A DNA stretch of 64,000 bases from the NCBI RefSeq assembly GCF_009901585.1, contig NZ_WXYO01000001.1:620001-684000 (forward strand). Reading direction: 5' to 3'. The notes beneath the pieces were generated by a model. That model saw nothing but the letters and a program-made list of their open reading frames with translations. It was not told where the DNA came from and did no database searches. The stretch is from Poritiphilus flavus (GTDB lineage Bacteria; Bacteroidota; Bacteroidia; Flavobacteriales; Flavobacteriaceae). The number at the start of each line of letters is the position of its first letter. Positions within the stretch are counted from its first letter, which is position 1. This document shows positions 17,585-25,309 of this stretch, one piece after another. A program made the translations under genes and the position numbers.

Positions 17585-18562
17585 CTATTGAAAGTAGGCC
17601 AGCAAATGCGATACTTCTTCTGCATCAGGGATGACTCCTGATCCGAATGTATTTCCATTAATGTGATATATGATGGGTATTACCAGGGCCACTTCATCGG
17701 TAAGAATGCAGGAATGATGAACTATCGTAGCCTCTATTTCCCCATTAGCATCAGCGGTCAGCACATTGTCTGTTCCGGATTTCAAAGGAGGATTAATTGG
17801 GTGAACAAAATCTGATGGTCCAACAGATTGCCCAATTTTTTTGGTCTTATTGAGAAATGCAAGCCAGAAGGTATAGGTCCCATCCGGAATAAGCCCTTCC
17901 AGGTCAATATTTACTGTAGCGGAGTTTCCATCACAGTGAACCTGAAGTTCACCTTTGGCCTGTTTCCATTCTCCCAGGGTGACATGATGTCCGTCTGGGG
18001 CCTTTATTGCCGTTAGCTTCCCGATTGGCTCCTGGAAGAAATTGGCTGCATAAATAGGTACTGTGGAAGTGGTAACGGCATTCCCGTCTTCGTCCCTTAT
18101 TTCATTAAAAATATCGGCTTGTCCGTAATTCAAAGTGGCTTCAACCGGTTGCGGCTGTATAACAAAGTTTGCTGTACTTTGCTGATCGGAGGTTACACTG
18201 ACGCTTGCAGGATTGGAGGATACCGAATTTGTAGCCAGAGGCAGTTCTACGGCGAGTTGATACGCCCCTGCGGAACTGGTAGTCAGGCTATAGTTTCCAT
18301 TCCTATCTGTGGTCTGCGAAATGCTTTCAGATCCTTTGGAGGCTGTTACCGAGACCCCCGGGTACGCATTCCCATCCTCATCTTCAATTACCCCTGAGAT
18401 TTGCCCCCCTGCTGATTGGGGTTCATCGCTGTTGTCACTACTACATCCCACCATGATCATTAGGCTGAGAGACACCGCCAACAGTACTATCAAAAACAGG
18501 CCCGTTCGAATTCCCCTGTCTAGTTGATCTACAATCTGCTTTTCTTTGTTTACTGAATCCAT
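17585..18562 (-). CDS. Lipoprotein with carboxypeptidase-regulatory-like domain
   Basis: 325 residues. A cytoplasmic basic N-terminus of about 20 residues precedes the membrane segment and lipobox (IMVGC). A carboxypeptidase-regulatory-like (Ig-type) domain follows at about 52-135 (GQISGVIEDEDGNAYPGVSV, then TTDRNGNYSLTT). The C-terminal half (about 140-325) has beta strands and a His-His-Cys motif (VHHSC) but no recognised family. First gene of the three-lipoprotein set, likely surface-exposed. Confidence 0.8.
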   Translation of the reverse strand: MDSVNKEKQIVDQLDRGIRTGLFLIVLLAVSLSLMIMVGCSSDNSDEPQSAGGQISGVIEDEDGNAYPGVSVTASKGSESISQTTDRNGNYSLTTSSAGAYQLAVELPLATNSVSSNPASVSVTSDQQSTANFVIQPQPVEATLNYGQADIFNEIRDEDGNAVTTSTVPIYAANFFQEPIGKLTAIKAPDGHHVTLGEWKQAKGELQVHCDGNSATVNIDLEGLIPDGTYTFWLAFLNKTKKIGQSVGPSDFVHPINPPLKSGTDNVLTADANGEIEATIVHHSCILTDEVALVIPIIYHINGNTFGSGVIPDAEEVSHLLAYFQ

Positions 18563-18909
18563 TTTTCTTTCTTTAGGTTACTAAATCGTCTAGGGGGATT
18601 TTGTTCGATCAAATCTATTCTCCTAACTACTTGAAAACTAATAGCCCAGTTCCAGATAATGACAGGCAGGTACCAAATGAGAGCTGGCATTAATTCAAGG
18701 ATTTTTATTGCTTATTGACAGCAGTATTGTATGAATTACAGCCTATCGTTTACGGAAGTGCCAGAATGAGTTACGGATGGAAAATTTCTCCTGAACGCTA
18801 AACTCAAAAGCGCCCTGCCGGAGCCTGAAAGACAGACTTAAAAAGACAAAGCCGAAGAAGATCCGTTTTTGTGAAATGCTTCCGGGAAATCATGGAATGA
18901 TATGGTGCC
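18563..18909. other. 347-bp interval between a lipoprotein operon and the hybrid regulator gene
   Basis: No gene seen. A minus-strand -7 box (TAGATTTG, 18610-18617) lies 48 bases before the lipoprotein ATG at 18562 and is the likely promoter of that set; a -33 element is not clear. The rest shows no repeat or terminator. Confidence 0.5.
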
Positions 18910-21840
18910 TTAATAGGTTGAAGGAGCAACCCCGTATAGTTCTTTAAAGCATTTGGCAAAATAAGAGAGGTTATTAAAGCCTACACCATAGGCTATTTGA
19001 GTAACGCTATCCGCCTTTTGTGAGAGAAGTTGAGCCGCCCTTTTGAGTCTGAAATTACGCAGTAATTCCCCGGGCGCCTCATTCGTCAGAGCCTTTAACT
19101 TTCTGTGCAGTTGGGTCTTGCTCATCGCCAGGGCTTCCTGCATTTGCGGTACCCCAAACTCCGCATCGGCATGGCGATTCTCCATAAGATCCAAAACCTT
19201 TTCCAGAAACTTTTGGTCTACCGAGGTGACAGTAATTTTCCTGGGATCCACCTGAACTTCCCGATTGGTATAGAGCTCCCTAAGTTTTTGACGCTGAGTG
19301 ATAAGGTTTTTAATACGTACCAGCAGTTCCTTGGCGTCAAAAGGTTTGGTAAGATAGTCATCCGCACCGGTTTCAAGACCTTCAATTTTATTGTCCATCC
19401 CTGCTTTTGCAGTAAGCATTATTACAGGAATATGGCTGGTATTGACATCTGTCTTTAAACTTTTACACAACTCTATTCCATCCATTTTAGGCATCATCAG
19501 GTCAGTGATGATCAAATCAGGGGGGTCCTGAATGGCCTTATTCAAACCTTGTTTGCCATTAACAGCCGTGTTAACCCGGTAGTTTTCAATGAGGCTCTTT
19601 TGAATAAAATTACGCATGTCTGAATTGTCTTCTACCAACAGAATGCCCGGCAGATCCCGGGCATCTTTTTTAGAGAATTCAAAAGCCCTTGATGGTATTT
19701 TATTGGCCGGCAAGTGGATTTTGGCGTCAGTTTCGCGGCCGGTTCTGATCTCCTGAATTGGCAAGTGCACCGTGAAAAAGGATCCTTTGTGCAATTCACT
19801 GGAAACCGTAATAGTACCATCCATCATTTCAACCAGATCCCTGGACAGGGACAGCCCAATTCCGGAACCTTCGTGCTCTTTGGTGGCACTACTGTCTACC
19901 TGATAAAAACGGTCAAAAATGAATAGGAGCTGATCATCCGGGATACCTTTTCCGGAGTCCGAAACCTTTAACTGCAACTCCTGCTCCCGGTAGTTCACCT
20001 CCAGGGTGATGACAGAACCATCTTCGCTGAACTTAAAAGCATTACTCAATAAATTGTAAACGATCTTTTCCAGTTTGTCCCGGTCAAAAGAAGCCCACAG
20101 CGCAGTATGCGGAATATGGACCCGGTAGTCCATAGCCCGTTGAGCGGCATGAGAGTTAAATGAGGATGCCGCTGCGCGAAGGCATTTGAAAACATCTCCT
20201 TCCGTCGGTTCAAGTTTTAAATTACCGGTGTCTATTCTGGAGAGGTCCAGGAGTTGATTAACCAGTTTCAGTACACGTGTCGCATTGCGTCTTATCATCT
20301 TAATCTCTTCCAATCCGAGTTTCTCATCGGGATTCTGCTCCAGGTGTTCAATTGGGCCCTTTATTAAGGTCAGGGGTGTACGGAACTCATGGGAAATATT
20401 AGCGAAGAAGTTAGATTTCATTCGGTCCAGTTCCTTGAGCTTCCGGTTGGCGTTTTGTTTTATACGGTACTGGTTGTATAAGAGTGCTGCCAACACCAGC
20501 ATGATCAGTGAAAAGGCAATTATGCCGTTGCGTTCGTTAACGCGCTTGTTGAGTTGCAGGGTCTGCAATTCCTTTTCGGATTCCAGCAATGCGATTTCCC
20601 TGCTTTTTTGTTCATTCTGATATTTCGCCTCAATGTCATTGGCCAGATCAACTTTTTCACGGGTATAGAGGTCATTTCGCAAAGTGGCATATGCATTCAT
20701 ATTGGTATAGGCTTCCTGGTAATCACCATCCTCTGAATGAACATCGGCCAATATTTCATGAGTATTCATCGCCAGTACTTTAAGCCCTATTCGGTCTGCA
20801 ACTTCCATAGCCTTTGCAAGGTTTGCCTTTGCTTCGGCATTTCGTCCCAACTTATGCAGGCATTTCCCGATATTTTCGTAGGAGTGGCCTATGTTTACTG
20901 AATCATGAACCTCTTGTGAGATTTCCAGGGATCTTTGGTAATAATCCAACGACTGTTCATAATCTTCTTTCTCCCAGTATATTTTACCCATTGTAAATTG
21001 CCCGAAGGAAACTCTTTTCCTATTGCCGAGTTCAGCATAGATCTTTATGGCCTCAGCGTTGGATGCAATGGCACGATCCAGATCTCCCGTATTTCTATAA
21101 ACAATAGACATATTGTAAGAACAAAATGCGCGCTGCCTTTTGAGATTGATTTCCTTGGCAATCTCATCCGATTGGATGAAATAGTCTTTTGCCTTGTTAT
21201 AATTCCCCATACTGCGATGTACGAATCCGATATTCCCCAAAGCTTTGGAAAGGTTTCCTTTATCATCGAACTTCCTGTAGATTTCAGAGGCCCTGGTGTA
21301 AAGTTCCATCGCCTCGGTATATTCGATATTTTGGGTGTGTACAGTTCCCAGGGTTATATAAGTGTCCGCCATCCCGAGAGAATCTCCGAGGCGTTCTGTT
21401 AGTGCAAGGTTTTCATTGAGGTATTTCCTTGCATCTTCAAAATTCCCCATTCTGGCATAACTAACTCCTAAGCCGGCTAAAGCCTTGGATTGACCTTTTA
21501 GAAACCCCATTTCCAGAGAAAGATCCATCGCTTTTTTATTAACTATTAAGGCAGAATCATCTTCGGATTGGGTCCTGAGATAATCAGCGTAATGATTATA
21601 ACTCATGACCTCAAGTCGATCCAAACGGCTGTTTTGGGTCCGGTCTATGGCTTCCAGAATAACAACCTTGGCATTTTGCGGCTCATTGTCCTTATATTCC
21701 TCGAACAATTGGTGAAGCCTTTTAACTTTAACAGAGTCTGTAACCGCATCGGTATACTTTTTATACAGGCTGTCTACTTTGGATTGAGAAAAACCCAGAT
21801 AGGCAAAAAACAACAAAAAGAGAAATACTGATCTTTTCAT
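18910..21840 (-). CDS. Hybrid two-component regulator: TPR sensor, histidine kinase, receiver, AraC-type DNA-binding domain
   Basis: 976 residues carrying a whole phosphorelay in one protein. Signal peptide (MKRSVFLFLLFFAYLGFSQ), about seven TPR-like repeats in the presumed periplasm (to about 400), a membrane segment (IIAFSLIMLVLAALLY), HisKA with SHEFRTPL (His about 485), an ATPase domain (SDSGKGIPDDQ, GSGIGLSLSRDL), a receiver domain with phospho-Asp about 779 in TDLMMPKMDG, and a C-terminal AraC helix-turn-helix. The Y_Y_Y beta-propeller sensor of sugar-responsive hybrid regulators is replaced by TPRs. ATG at 21840 is preferred over TTG at 21846. The neighbouring lipoprotein genes are candidate targets. 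Confidence 0.93.
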   Translation of the reverse strand: MKRSVFLFLLFFAYLGFSQSKVDSLYKKYTDAVTDSVKVKRLHQLFEEYKDNEPQNAKVVILEAIDRTQNSRLDRLEVMSYNHYADYLRTQSEDDSALIVNKKAMDLSLEMGFLKGQSKALAGLGVSYARMGNFEDARKYLNENLALTERLGDSLGMADTYITLGTVHTQNIEYTEAMELYTRASEIYRKFDDKGNLSKALGNIGFVHRSMGNYNKAKDYFIQSDEIAKEINLKRQRAFCSYNMSIVYRNTGDLDRAIASNAEAIKIYAELGNRKRVSFGQFTMGKIYWEKEDYEQSLDYYQRSLEISQEVHDSVNIGHSYENIGKCLHKLGRNAEAKANLAKAMEVADRIGLKVLAMNTHEILADVHSEDGDYQEAYTNMNAYATLRNDLYTREKVDLANDIEAKYQNEQKSREIALLESEKELQTLQLNKRVNERNGIIAFSLIMLVLAALLYNQYRIKQNANRKLKELDRMKSNFFANISHEFRTPLTLIKGPIEHLEQNPDEKLGLEEIKMIRRNATRVLKLVNQLLDLSRIDTGNLKLEPTEGDVFKCLRAAASSFNSHAAQRAMDYRVHIPHTALWASFDRDKLEKIVYNLLSNAFKFSEDGSVITLEVNYREQELQLKVSDSGKGIPDDQLLFIFDRFYQVDSSATKEHEGSGIGLSLSRDLVEMMDGTITVSSELHKGSFFTVHLPIQEIRTGRETDAKIHLPANKIPSRAFEFSKKDARDLPGILLVEDNSDMRNFIQKSLIENYRVNTAVNGKQGLNKAIQDPPDLIITDLMMPKMDGIELCKSLKTDVNTSHIPVIMLTAKAGMDNKIEGLETGADDYLTKPFDAKELLVRIKNLITQRQKLRELYTNREVQVDPRKITVTSVDQKFLEKVLDLMENRHADAEFGVPQMQEALAMSKTQLHRKLKALTNEAPGELLRNFRLKRAAQLLSQKADSVTQIAYGVGFNNLSYFAKCFKELYGVAPSTY

Positions 21841-21967
21841 TATCAACAGCTATTACTACAAGATACCTAATTTTCAGGCATTTACATTTGTAGCAATACT
21901 AAAAAGAAGAATGGCAACTGGGCTAACACAAGAGTACCGAATTCTAAAAGGATAATGTCGGAGTAAC

Positions 21968-22016
21968 CAGTAAGCAGTAATCAGTGAACAGTGAACAGTG
22001 GACAGTGGACAGTCCT
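21968..22016 (+). repeat. Heptamer tandem repeat, seven units
   Basis: Exactly period-7: CAGTAAG, CAGTAAT, CAGTGAA, CAGTGAA, CAGTGGA, CAGTGGA, CAGTCCT. The CAGT part is constant and the last three bases vary. Confidence 0.9.
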
Positions 22017-22087
22017 TAATCTAAACTACTGCCGGCAAGAGACCCTTGTGATACAACTATATCTGAAACACTTCCGGTCTAAGTCAA

Positions 22088-22116
22088 AGAAGAGGCCTAA
22101 TTTAGGGCCTTCTTTT
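22088..22116 (+). terminator. Terminator-like imperfect hairpin
   Basis: AGGCC / GGCCT-type stem around a TAATTTA loop followed by TCTTTTT. No gene ends here on the plus strand; if real it would end a transcript from the -7 box at 21883-21890. Confidence 0.4.
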
Positions 22117-22344
22117 TGGGCAGCATAGGAGACAAGCTTTGTAAAGAATCGGCGAAACCCTGGAGTCGATTTAGAAGATTGGCTCCGGTTTTAAAGCGGA
22201 GCTTTAAAAATGCCTCTCCAAAAAGTCCCTTTTTTGAATTCCTTTTTGGGGTAGCAAAAAGGAATAAGTATCCCCTCTTCTGCTTTGAAAGTGCAGTAGT
22301 ATCAACTAACTTGTTTTTGGGGAGGGGTCTGGAATCCCTGTCTT

Positions 22345-22372
22345 CAGTGAGCAGTGGACAGTGGACAGTCCT
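22345..22372 (+). repeat. Heptamer tandem repeat, four units
   Basis: CAGTGAG, CAGTGGA, CAGTGGA, CAGTCCT: the same family as 21968-22016 and ending in the same CAGTCCT unit. Confidence 0.85.
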
Positions 22373-22399
22373 CCTTCGCTAAAGCTACGGAGGACAAAG

Positions 22400-22427
22400 G
22401 TTGATGGTTGACGGTTGTCAGTTGATA
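22400..22427 (+). repeat. Second heptamer type, four units
   Basis: GTTGATG, GTTGACG, GTTGTCA, GTTGATA: period 7 again but with a GTTG core, 28 bases after the CAGT tract. Confidence 0.75.
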
Positions 22428-22479
22428 GGCTTCGCACGGCGCTTTGCGATTAGCGCACTGCGGATTTTAGATGTTCCCG

Positions 22480-22553
22480 GCGCTACCGCCAGTCTGAGAC
22501 TGGTGGTTTAGTATAACTAGAACCACGAGATACAATCTCGCGGTAGCGAAGGA
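22480..22553. repeat. REP-like palindromic element, copy 2
   Basis: 74 bp, the same length as the core at 16330-16403 and differing at only about ten bases. Perfect outer arms CGCTACCGC (22481-22489) and GCGGTAGCG (22540-22548) enclose the palindrome CCAGTCTGAGACTGG and the hairpin CGAGAT-ACA-ATCTCG. Degenerate related sequence surrounds it (GCGCTTTGCGATTAGCGC at 22439-22456; GGAATTTCAATCTCGC after it). Confidence 0.8.
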
Positions 22554-22617
22554 CAAAGCGAATGAAAAGAGGAATTTCAATCTCGCAGCATCAAAGGATT
22601 GCAAATTGACACGATCT

Positions 22618-22721
22618 GAAGTGCGTTTTATCGAAGAAAATGACCCTTCATATTTTACACAACACGGGAGGGCGACTTCACAACATAAATTTAGTGGTGA
22701 CGGCCTTTCAGCATATCTTTA
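22618..22721 (+). promoter_or_regulatory. Extended promoter module, copy 3
   Basis: GAAGTGCGTTTTATCGAAGA (22618-22637), TTTTACACAACA (22653-22664), CACAACATAAATTTAG (22679-22694), a 19-base spacer and -7 box TATCTTTA (22714-22721). The two CACAACA repeats are 21 bases apart, as in copies 1 and 2. Confidence 0.65.
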
Positions 22722-22726
22722 CATTG

Positions 22727-22880
22727 TGTTTAAGATTAGTGTTTACCCCAAATCGAACCCTGAACTTAACCAACTAAACAAAATTAACCTACTTAACTAG
22801 TCCCCAAGACTACCAGAATTAAACCAGATCTTACAAACCTACTTAAAGTAAAAAAGCCTCCGGAATCGGAGGCTTTTTTA
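22727..22880 (+). ncRNA. Candidate small RNA 3 (about 150 nt)
   Basis: Closest relative of small RNA 2, collinear over its length from TTTAAGATTAGTGTTTACCC to CCTACTTAA. It contains no ATG at all. The only frame of note is 24 codons from GTG at 22728 (VFKISVYPKSNPEL...), and copy 2 does not keep it, which argues for an untranslated RNA. Confidence 0.55.
22851..22879. terminator. Bidirectional intrinsic terminator
   Basis: Perfect stem GCCTCCG-GAAT-CGGAGGC with A5 before and T6 after. It can end small RNA 3 on the plus strand and the DUF3078 gene on the minus strand. Confidence 0.9.
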
Positions 22881-22901
22881 TTTCAGCAATTTAAAGCTGT
22901 C

Positions 22902-23828
22902 TTAGAATGAGTAGTTCAGGCCTAAAGTCCAGTAGGTCTGTAAATCGTTATCCACCGTATCAAAGGTTTCAGTTGTGTTGCCCAATGTATTTATAGCGTA
23001 GTTCAGGGCTTCCTGTTTGTTGCTCCTCAATCCAAAATCGAATCCTACACCAATGCCTTTCCAGAGGGTGTAACCGAAAGAATTGGTCCAGGTCCAGTTG
23101 CTCAGATCAGAATTTTCATAACTCTGGAACATGGATAGGTTTGTCTTAAAGTTTACCGCTCCAATCTTACGGGTATAGTCTACAAGGATCTTAGCATCTG
23201 CCGAAGATTCAAAAATGTTATCCTCACTGCTAAAGACAAAATTGTAGTTCAAAGGATGAATAACCACAACGAGGTCCGTGATTGGGGTCCAGGTAGCACC
23301 TACACCAATATCCAGATAGCCAGGATCATTAAAGTTGCTCAAAAGGGTGGTCCGGTATTCCACCAGACCTGAAATGGCAAACTTTTCGCTCAGTTTTCGC
23401 CCGTATAGTGAGCTAAGGTTGAAGACATCTGTGGCCTCACGGAACCCGTCTTCATCATCGGGATCGTCTTTATCGTCGAGTTTTACCCAGGTCAGATTAA
23501 CATTGGCTGCGTTTCTCCAGAAAAACTTTTCCTGGTTAAGATTGGCATAAGCATTTACGGTAAAACCAATATTACCTGAGGAGTTGTTTGGGAAACCCTG
23601 GGCGTACCAGTTACTAAAATTAGAGAGGCTACCACCTATGGTTCCAAAAGCTCCTACCTTCCAACCTGGAAGTGCATCGATCTGTGCCTGCAAAGCGTCC
23701 ACACGACCCTGAATTGCAGAAATGGAATCCTTCTTGGCAGCTTGTTCAGCCTTGAGCTCTTCCTCGGTCTGTCCGTAAATAATGGGGGTTACCAGTGCCA
23801 TAAAGAGCACCAGGAGTAATTTTTTCAT
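22902..23828 (-). CDS. DUF3078-family predicted outer-membrane protein
   Basis: 308 residues with a signal peptide (MKKLLLVLFMALVTPIIYGQ), a short coiled coil (about 22-52, EEELKAEQAAKKDSISAIQG), then a beta-barrel-like C-terminal domain with the family-type NFSNWYAQGFPNNSSGN segment and a terminal Phe (LGLNYSF). Function unknown. It has its own minus-strand -7 box (TACATTTG, 23861-23868), so it is probably independent of the SUF operon. Confidence 0.88.
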   Translation of the reverse strand: MKKLLLVLFMALVTPIIYGQTEEELKAEQAAKKDSISAIQGRVDALQAQIDALPGWKVGAFGTIGGSLSNFSNWYAQGFPNNSSGNIGFTVNAYANLNQEKFFWRNAANVNLTWVKLDDKDDPDDEDGFREATDVFNLSSLYGRKLSEKFAISGLVEYRTTLLSNFNDPGYLDIGVGATWTPITDLVVVIHPLNYNFVFSSEDNIFESSADAKILVDYTRKIGAVNFKTNLSMFQSYENSDLSNWTWTNSFGYTLWKGIGVGFDFGLRSNKQEALNYAINTLGNTTETFDTVDNDLQTYWTLGLNYSF

Positions 23829-23860
23829 AATGAATAGTGTTTAATAAGTGTTATTAACAG

Positions 23861-23868
23861 CAAATGTA
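23861..23868 (-). promoter_or_regulatory. -7 box of the DUF3078 gene
   Basis: The minus strand reads TACATTTG, an exact TAnnTTTG match, 33 bases before the ATG. No -33 TTTG at standard spacing. Confidence 0.45.
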
Positions 23869-23901
23869 AGAATTGTTAACAAAACACTGAGTTTATCAAC
23901 A

Positions 23902-24405
23902 CTATTTTCTACGGTATAAGGGAACCGAAGAACAGGCCTCCCCATACTGTATTTTTTTGGCGACTTTTTGAATTTTAGACAAGGCCAGAACATAAGCGTT
24001 AGGCGGTACAGGCTTGTTGCTACACCCTTTTATGATCACTGGTTTGTCTTTGAGAAAAGAGACATCCAGGTCTGCCAGGACCTCCTGGTAAATCGCGGTT
24101 TCAAGGGCCTCAATATCCCCGATTACGGTCAATTTAGCATGAGGTTCGAGCATAGAGGTTATTAACATATATGCCCAACCCGGAATTATGGCGTCGGTGG
24201 AACAGTTCAGGGCCACATAGCTGTCCTTGTAGGCAGCCCAATCATGCGAAGCGACATGAGACCTGAACTCCTGCTCCCGCAAAATGAGACCCTCGTAAAG
24301 CCAGTCACTGATATCCAGGGCAACACGTTCCCCTTCCGGATAGTATTCTTCCAGATCAAAGGTAACTAATGGGCTCTGTGCCACTCTGTTAACAATCTCA
24401 GACAT
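23902..24405 (-). CDS. DUF2480-family protein
   Basis: 167 residues, no signal peptide, cytoplasmic. It matches the Bacteroidota-restricted DUF2480 pattern (VNRVAQSPLVTFDLEEYYPEGERVALDI, WAAYKDSYVALNCSTDAIIPGWAYML, IIKGCSNKPVPPNAYV). Function unknown. Two conserved cysteines (NCSTDA, KGCSNKP), and a place directly after the sufT-like gene with a 21-base gap, point to a part in Fe-S metabolism; this is inference. Confidence 0.88.
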   Translation of the reverse strand: MSEIVNRVAQSPLVTFDLEEYYPEGERVALDISDWLYEGLILREQEFRSHVASHDWAAYKDSYVALNCSTDAIIPGWAYMLITSMLEPHAKLTVIGDIEALETAIYQEVLADLDVSFLKDKPVIIKGCSNKPVPPNAYVLALSKIQKVAKKIQYGEACSSVPLYRRK

Positions 24406-24426
24406 CTGATTTCAGTTTCTAGTTCC

Positions 24427-24768
24427 CTACAACAATCCCAACTCCAGTTTGGCCTCCTCACTCATAAGTTCCTGGGTCCAGGGTGGGTCAAAGGTAATTT
24501 CAACCTCGGCATCGTGGACCAGGTCCAGGGATTTCACCTTTTCCTCAACCTCCACAGGTAAAGTCTCGGCAACCGGGCAATTCGGAGAGGTCAGTGTCAT
24601 GAGGATCTTTACCTCATTGTCCTCGTTGACCAGAACATCGTAGATCAATCCCAATTCATATATATCCACAGGTATCTCCGGGTCGTAAATCGTTTTAAGC
24701 ACTCTTACAATTTTCTCACCCAGTTCCTGAGTATCTATAGTTGTGTTTTCTTCATTCATGATTTCCAT
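24427..24768 (-). CDS. sufT: SUF-associated MIP18/DUF59-family protein (SufT-like)
   Basis: 113 residues of the MIP18 (DUF59) fold: VLKTIYDPEIPVDIYELGLIYDV, the conserved TSPNCPVAETLP with its cysteine, and a C-terminal DPPWTQELMSEEAK. Relatives help mature Fe-S proteins. It sits in the SUF operon after sufE. A second in-frame ATG (24759) is equally possible as the start. Confidence 0.9.
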   Translation of the reverse strand: MEIMNEENTTIDTQELGEKIVRVLKTIYDPEIPVDIYELGLIYDVLVNEDNEVKILMTLTSPNCPVAETLPVEVEEKVKSLDLVHDAEVEITFDPPWTQELMSEEAKLELGLL

Positions 24769-24809
24769 AAGTTAAGGCATTTCAGTTCACCAACCTCCTA
24801 AACCTTCGT

Positions 24810-25232
24810 TTAGCTCAGTTGCGTCTGATAGGCTACCGCGTACAACTTTAGTTGTTTGATCATACTCACCAATCCATTAGCCCGGGTAGGTGATAAATGT
24901 TCCTTCAACCCGATTTCATCGATAAAATCCGTATCCGCTTCAATAATATCCTTGGGCTTCTGACCGCTGAAAGCCCGAATCAGTATAGCGATGATGCCCT
25001 TGGTAATTATGGCGTCGCTATCCGCGGTAAAGACCAGTTTATCATCTTCCAGTTCCGCATGAACCCAAACTTTACTTTGGCATCCTTTTATGATATTATC
25101 CTCTGTTTTGTACTGTTCTTCGATCAAGGGTAGTGATTTTCCCAACTCTATCATGTACTCATATCGCTGCATCCAATCGTCGAACATGGAAAACTCATCT
25201 ACGATCTCTGCCTGAATGTCTTCAATGGTCAT
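24810..25232 (-). CDS. sufE: Cysteine desulfuration protein SufE
   Basis: Accepts persulfide sulfur from SufS and passes it to the SufBCD scaffold. 140 residues from ATG at 25232 (MTIEDIQAEIVDEF), preferred over a start 16 codons upstream. The sulfur-accepting Cys51 is in IIKGCQSKVW, and the C-terminal RANGLVSMI matches the family. It follows sufS by 77 bases. Confidence 0.95.
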   Translation of the reverse strand: MTIEDIQAEIVDEFSMFDDWMQRYEYMIELGKSLPLIEEQYKTEDNIIKGCQSKVWVHAELEDDKLVFTADSDAIITKGIIAILIRAFSGQKPKDIIEADTDFIDEIGLKEHLSPTRANGLVSMIKQLKLYAVAYQTQLS

Positions 25233-25309
25233 AAACTCATTCTTTTGCGCAAAAGTACGATATGTGGATATGGTATTCAACAGTTTGGGAAAATGATAAC
25301 AGAAGGGCG

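Larger units (their letters stand above)
21841..22901. other. 1.06-kb gene-free interval rich in repeats, with a small-RNA unit
   Basis: Contains an orphan -7 box (TACATTTG, 21883-21890), heptamer tracts (21968-22016, 22345-22372, 22400-22427), an imperfect terminator-like hairpin (about 22088-22116), a REP-like element (22480-22553), promoter module copy 3 and small RNA 3. The stretch 22117-22340 has no codon signal in any frame that I trust and may be decayed sequence. Confidence 0.75.

Noticed and set aside
22116-22382. 88-codon open frame in the repeat-rich interval
   Set aside because: It reads through a heptamer tract, has no protein-like composition (many K/S/F runs), no start context and no family resemblance.
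22606-22800. 64-codon open frame across promoter module 3 and small RNA 3
   Set aside because: It runs through the promoter's -33 and -7 elements and is not kept in the homologous copy 2, so it is chance.
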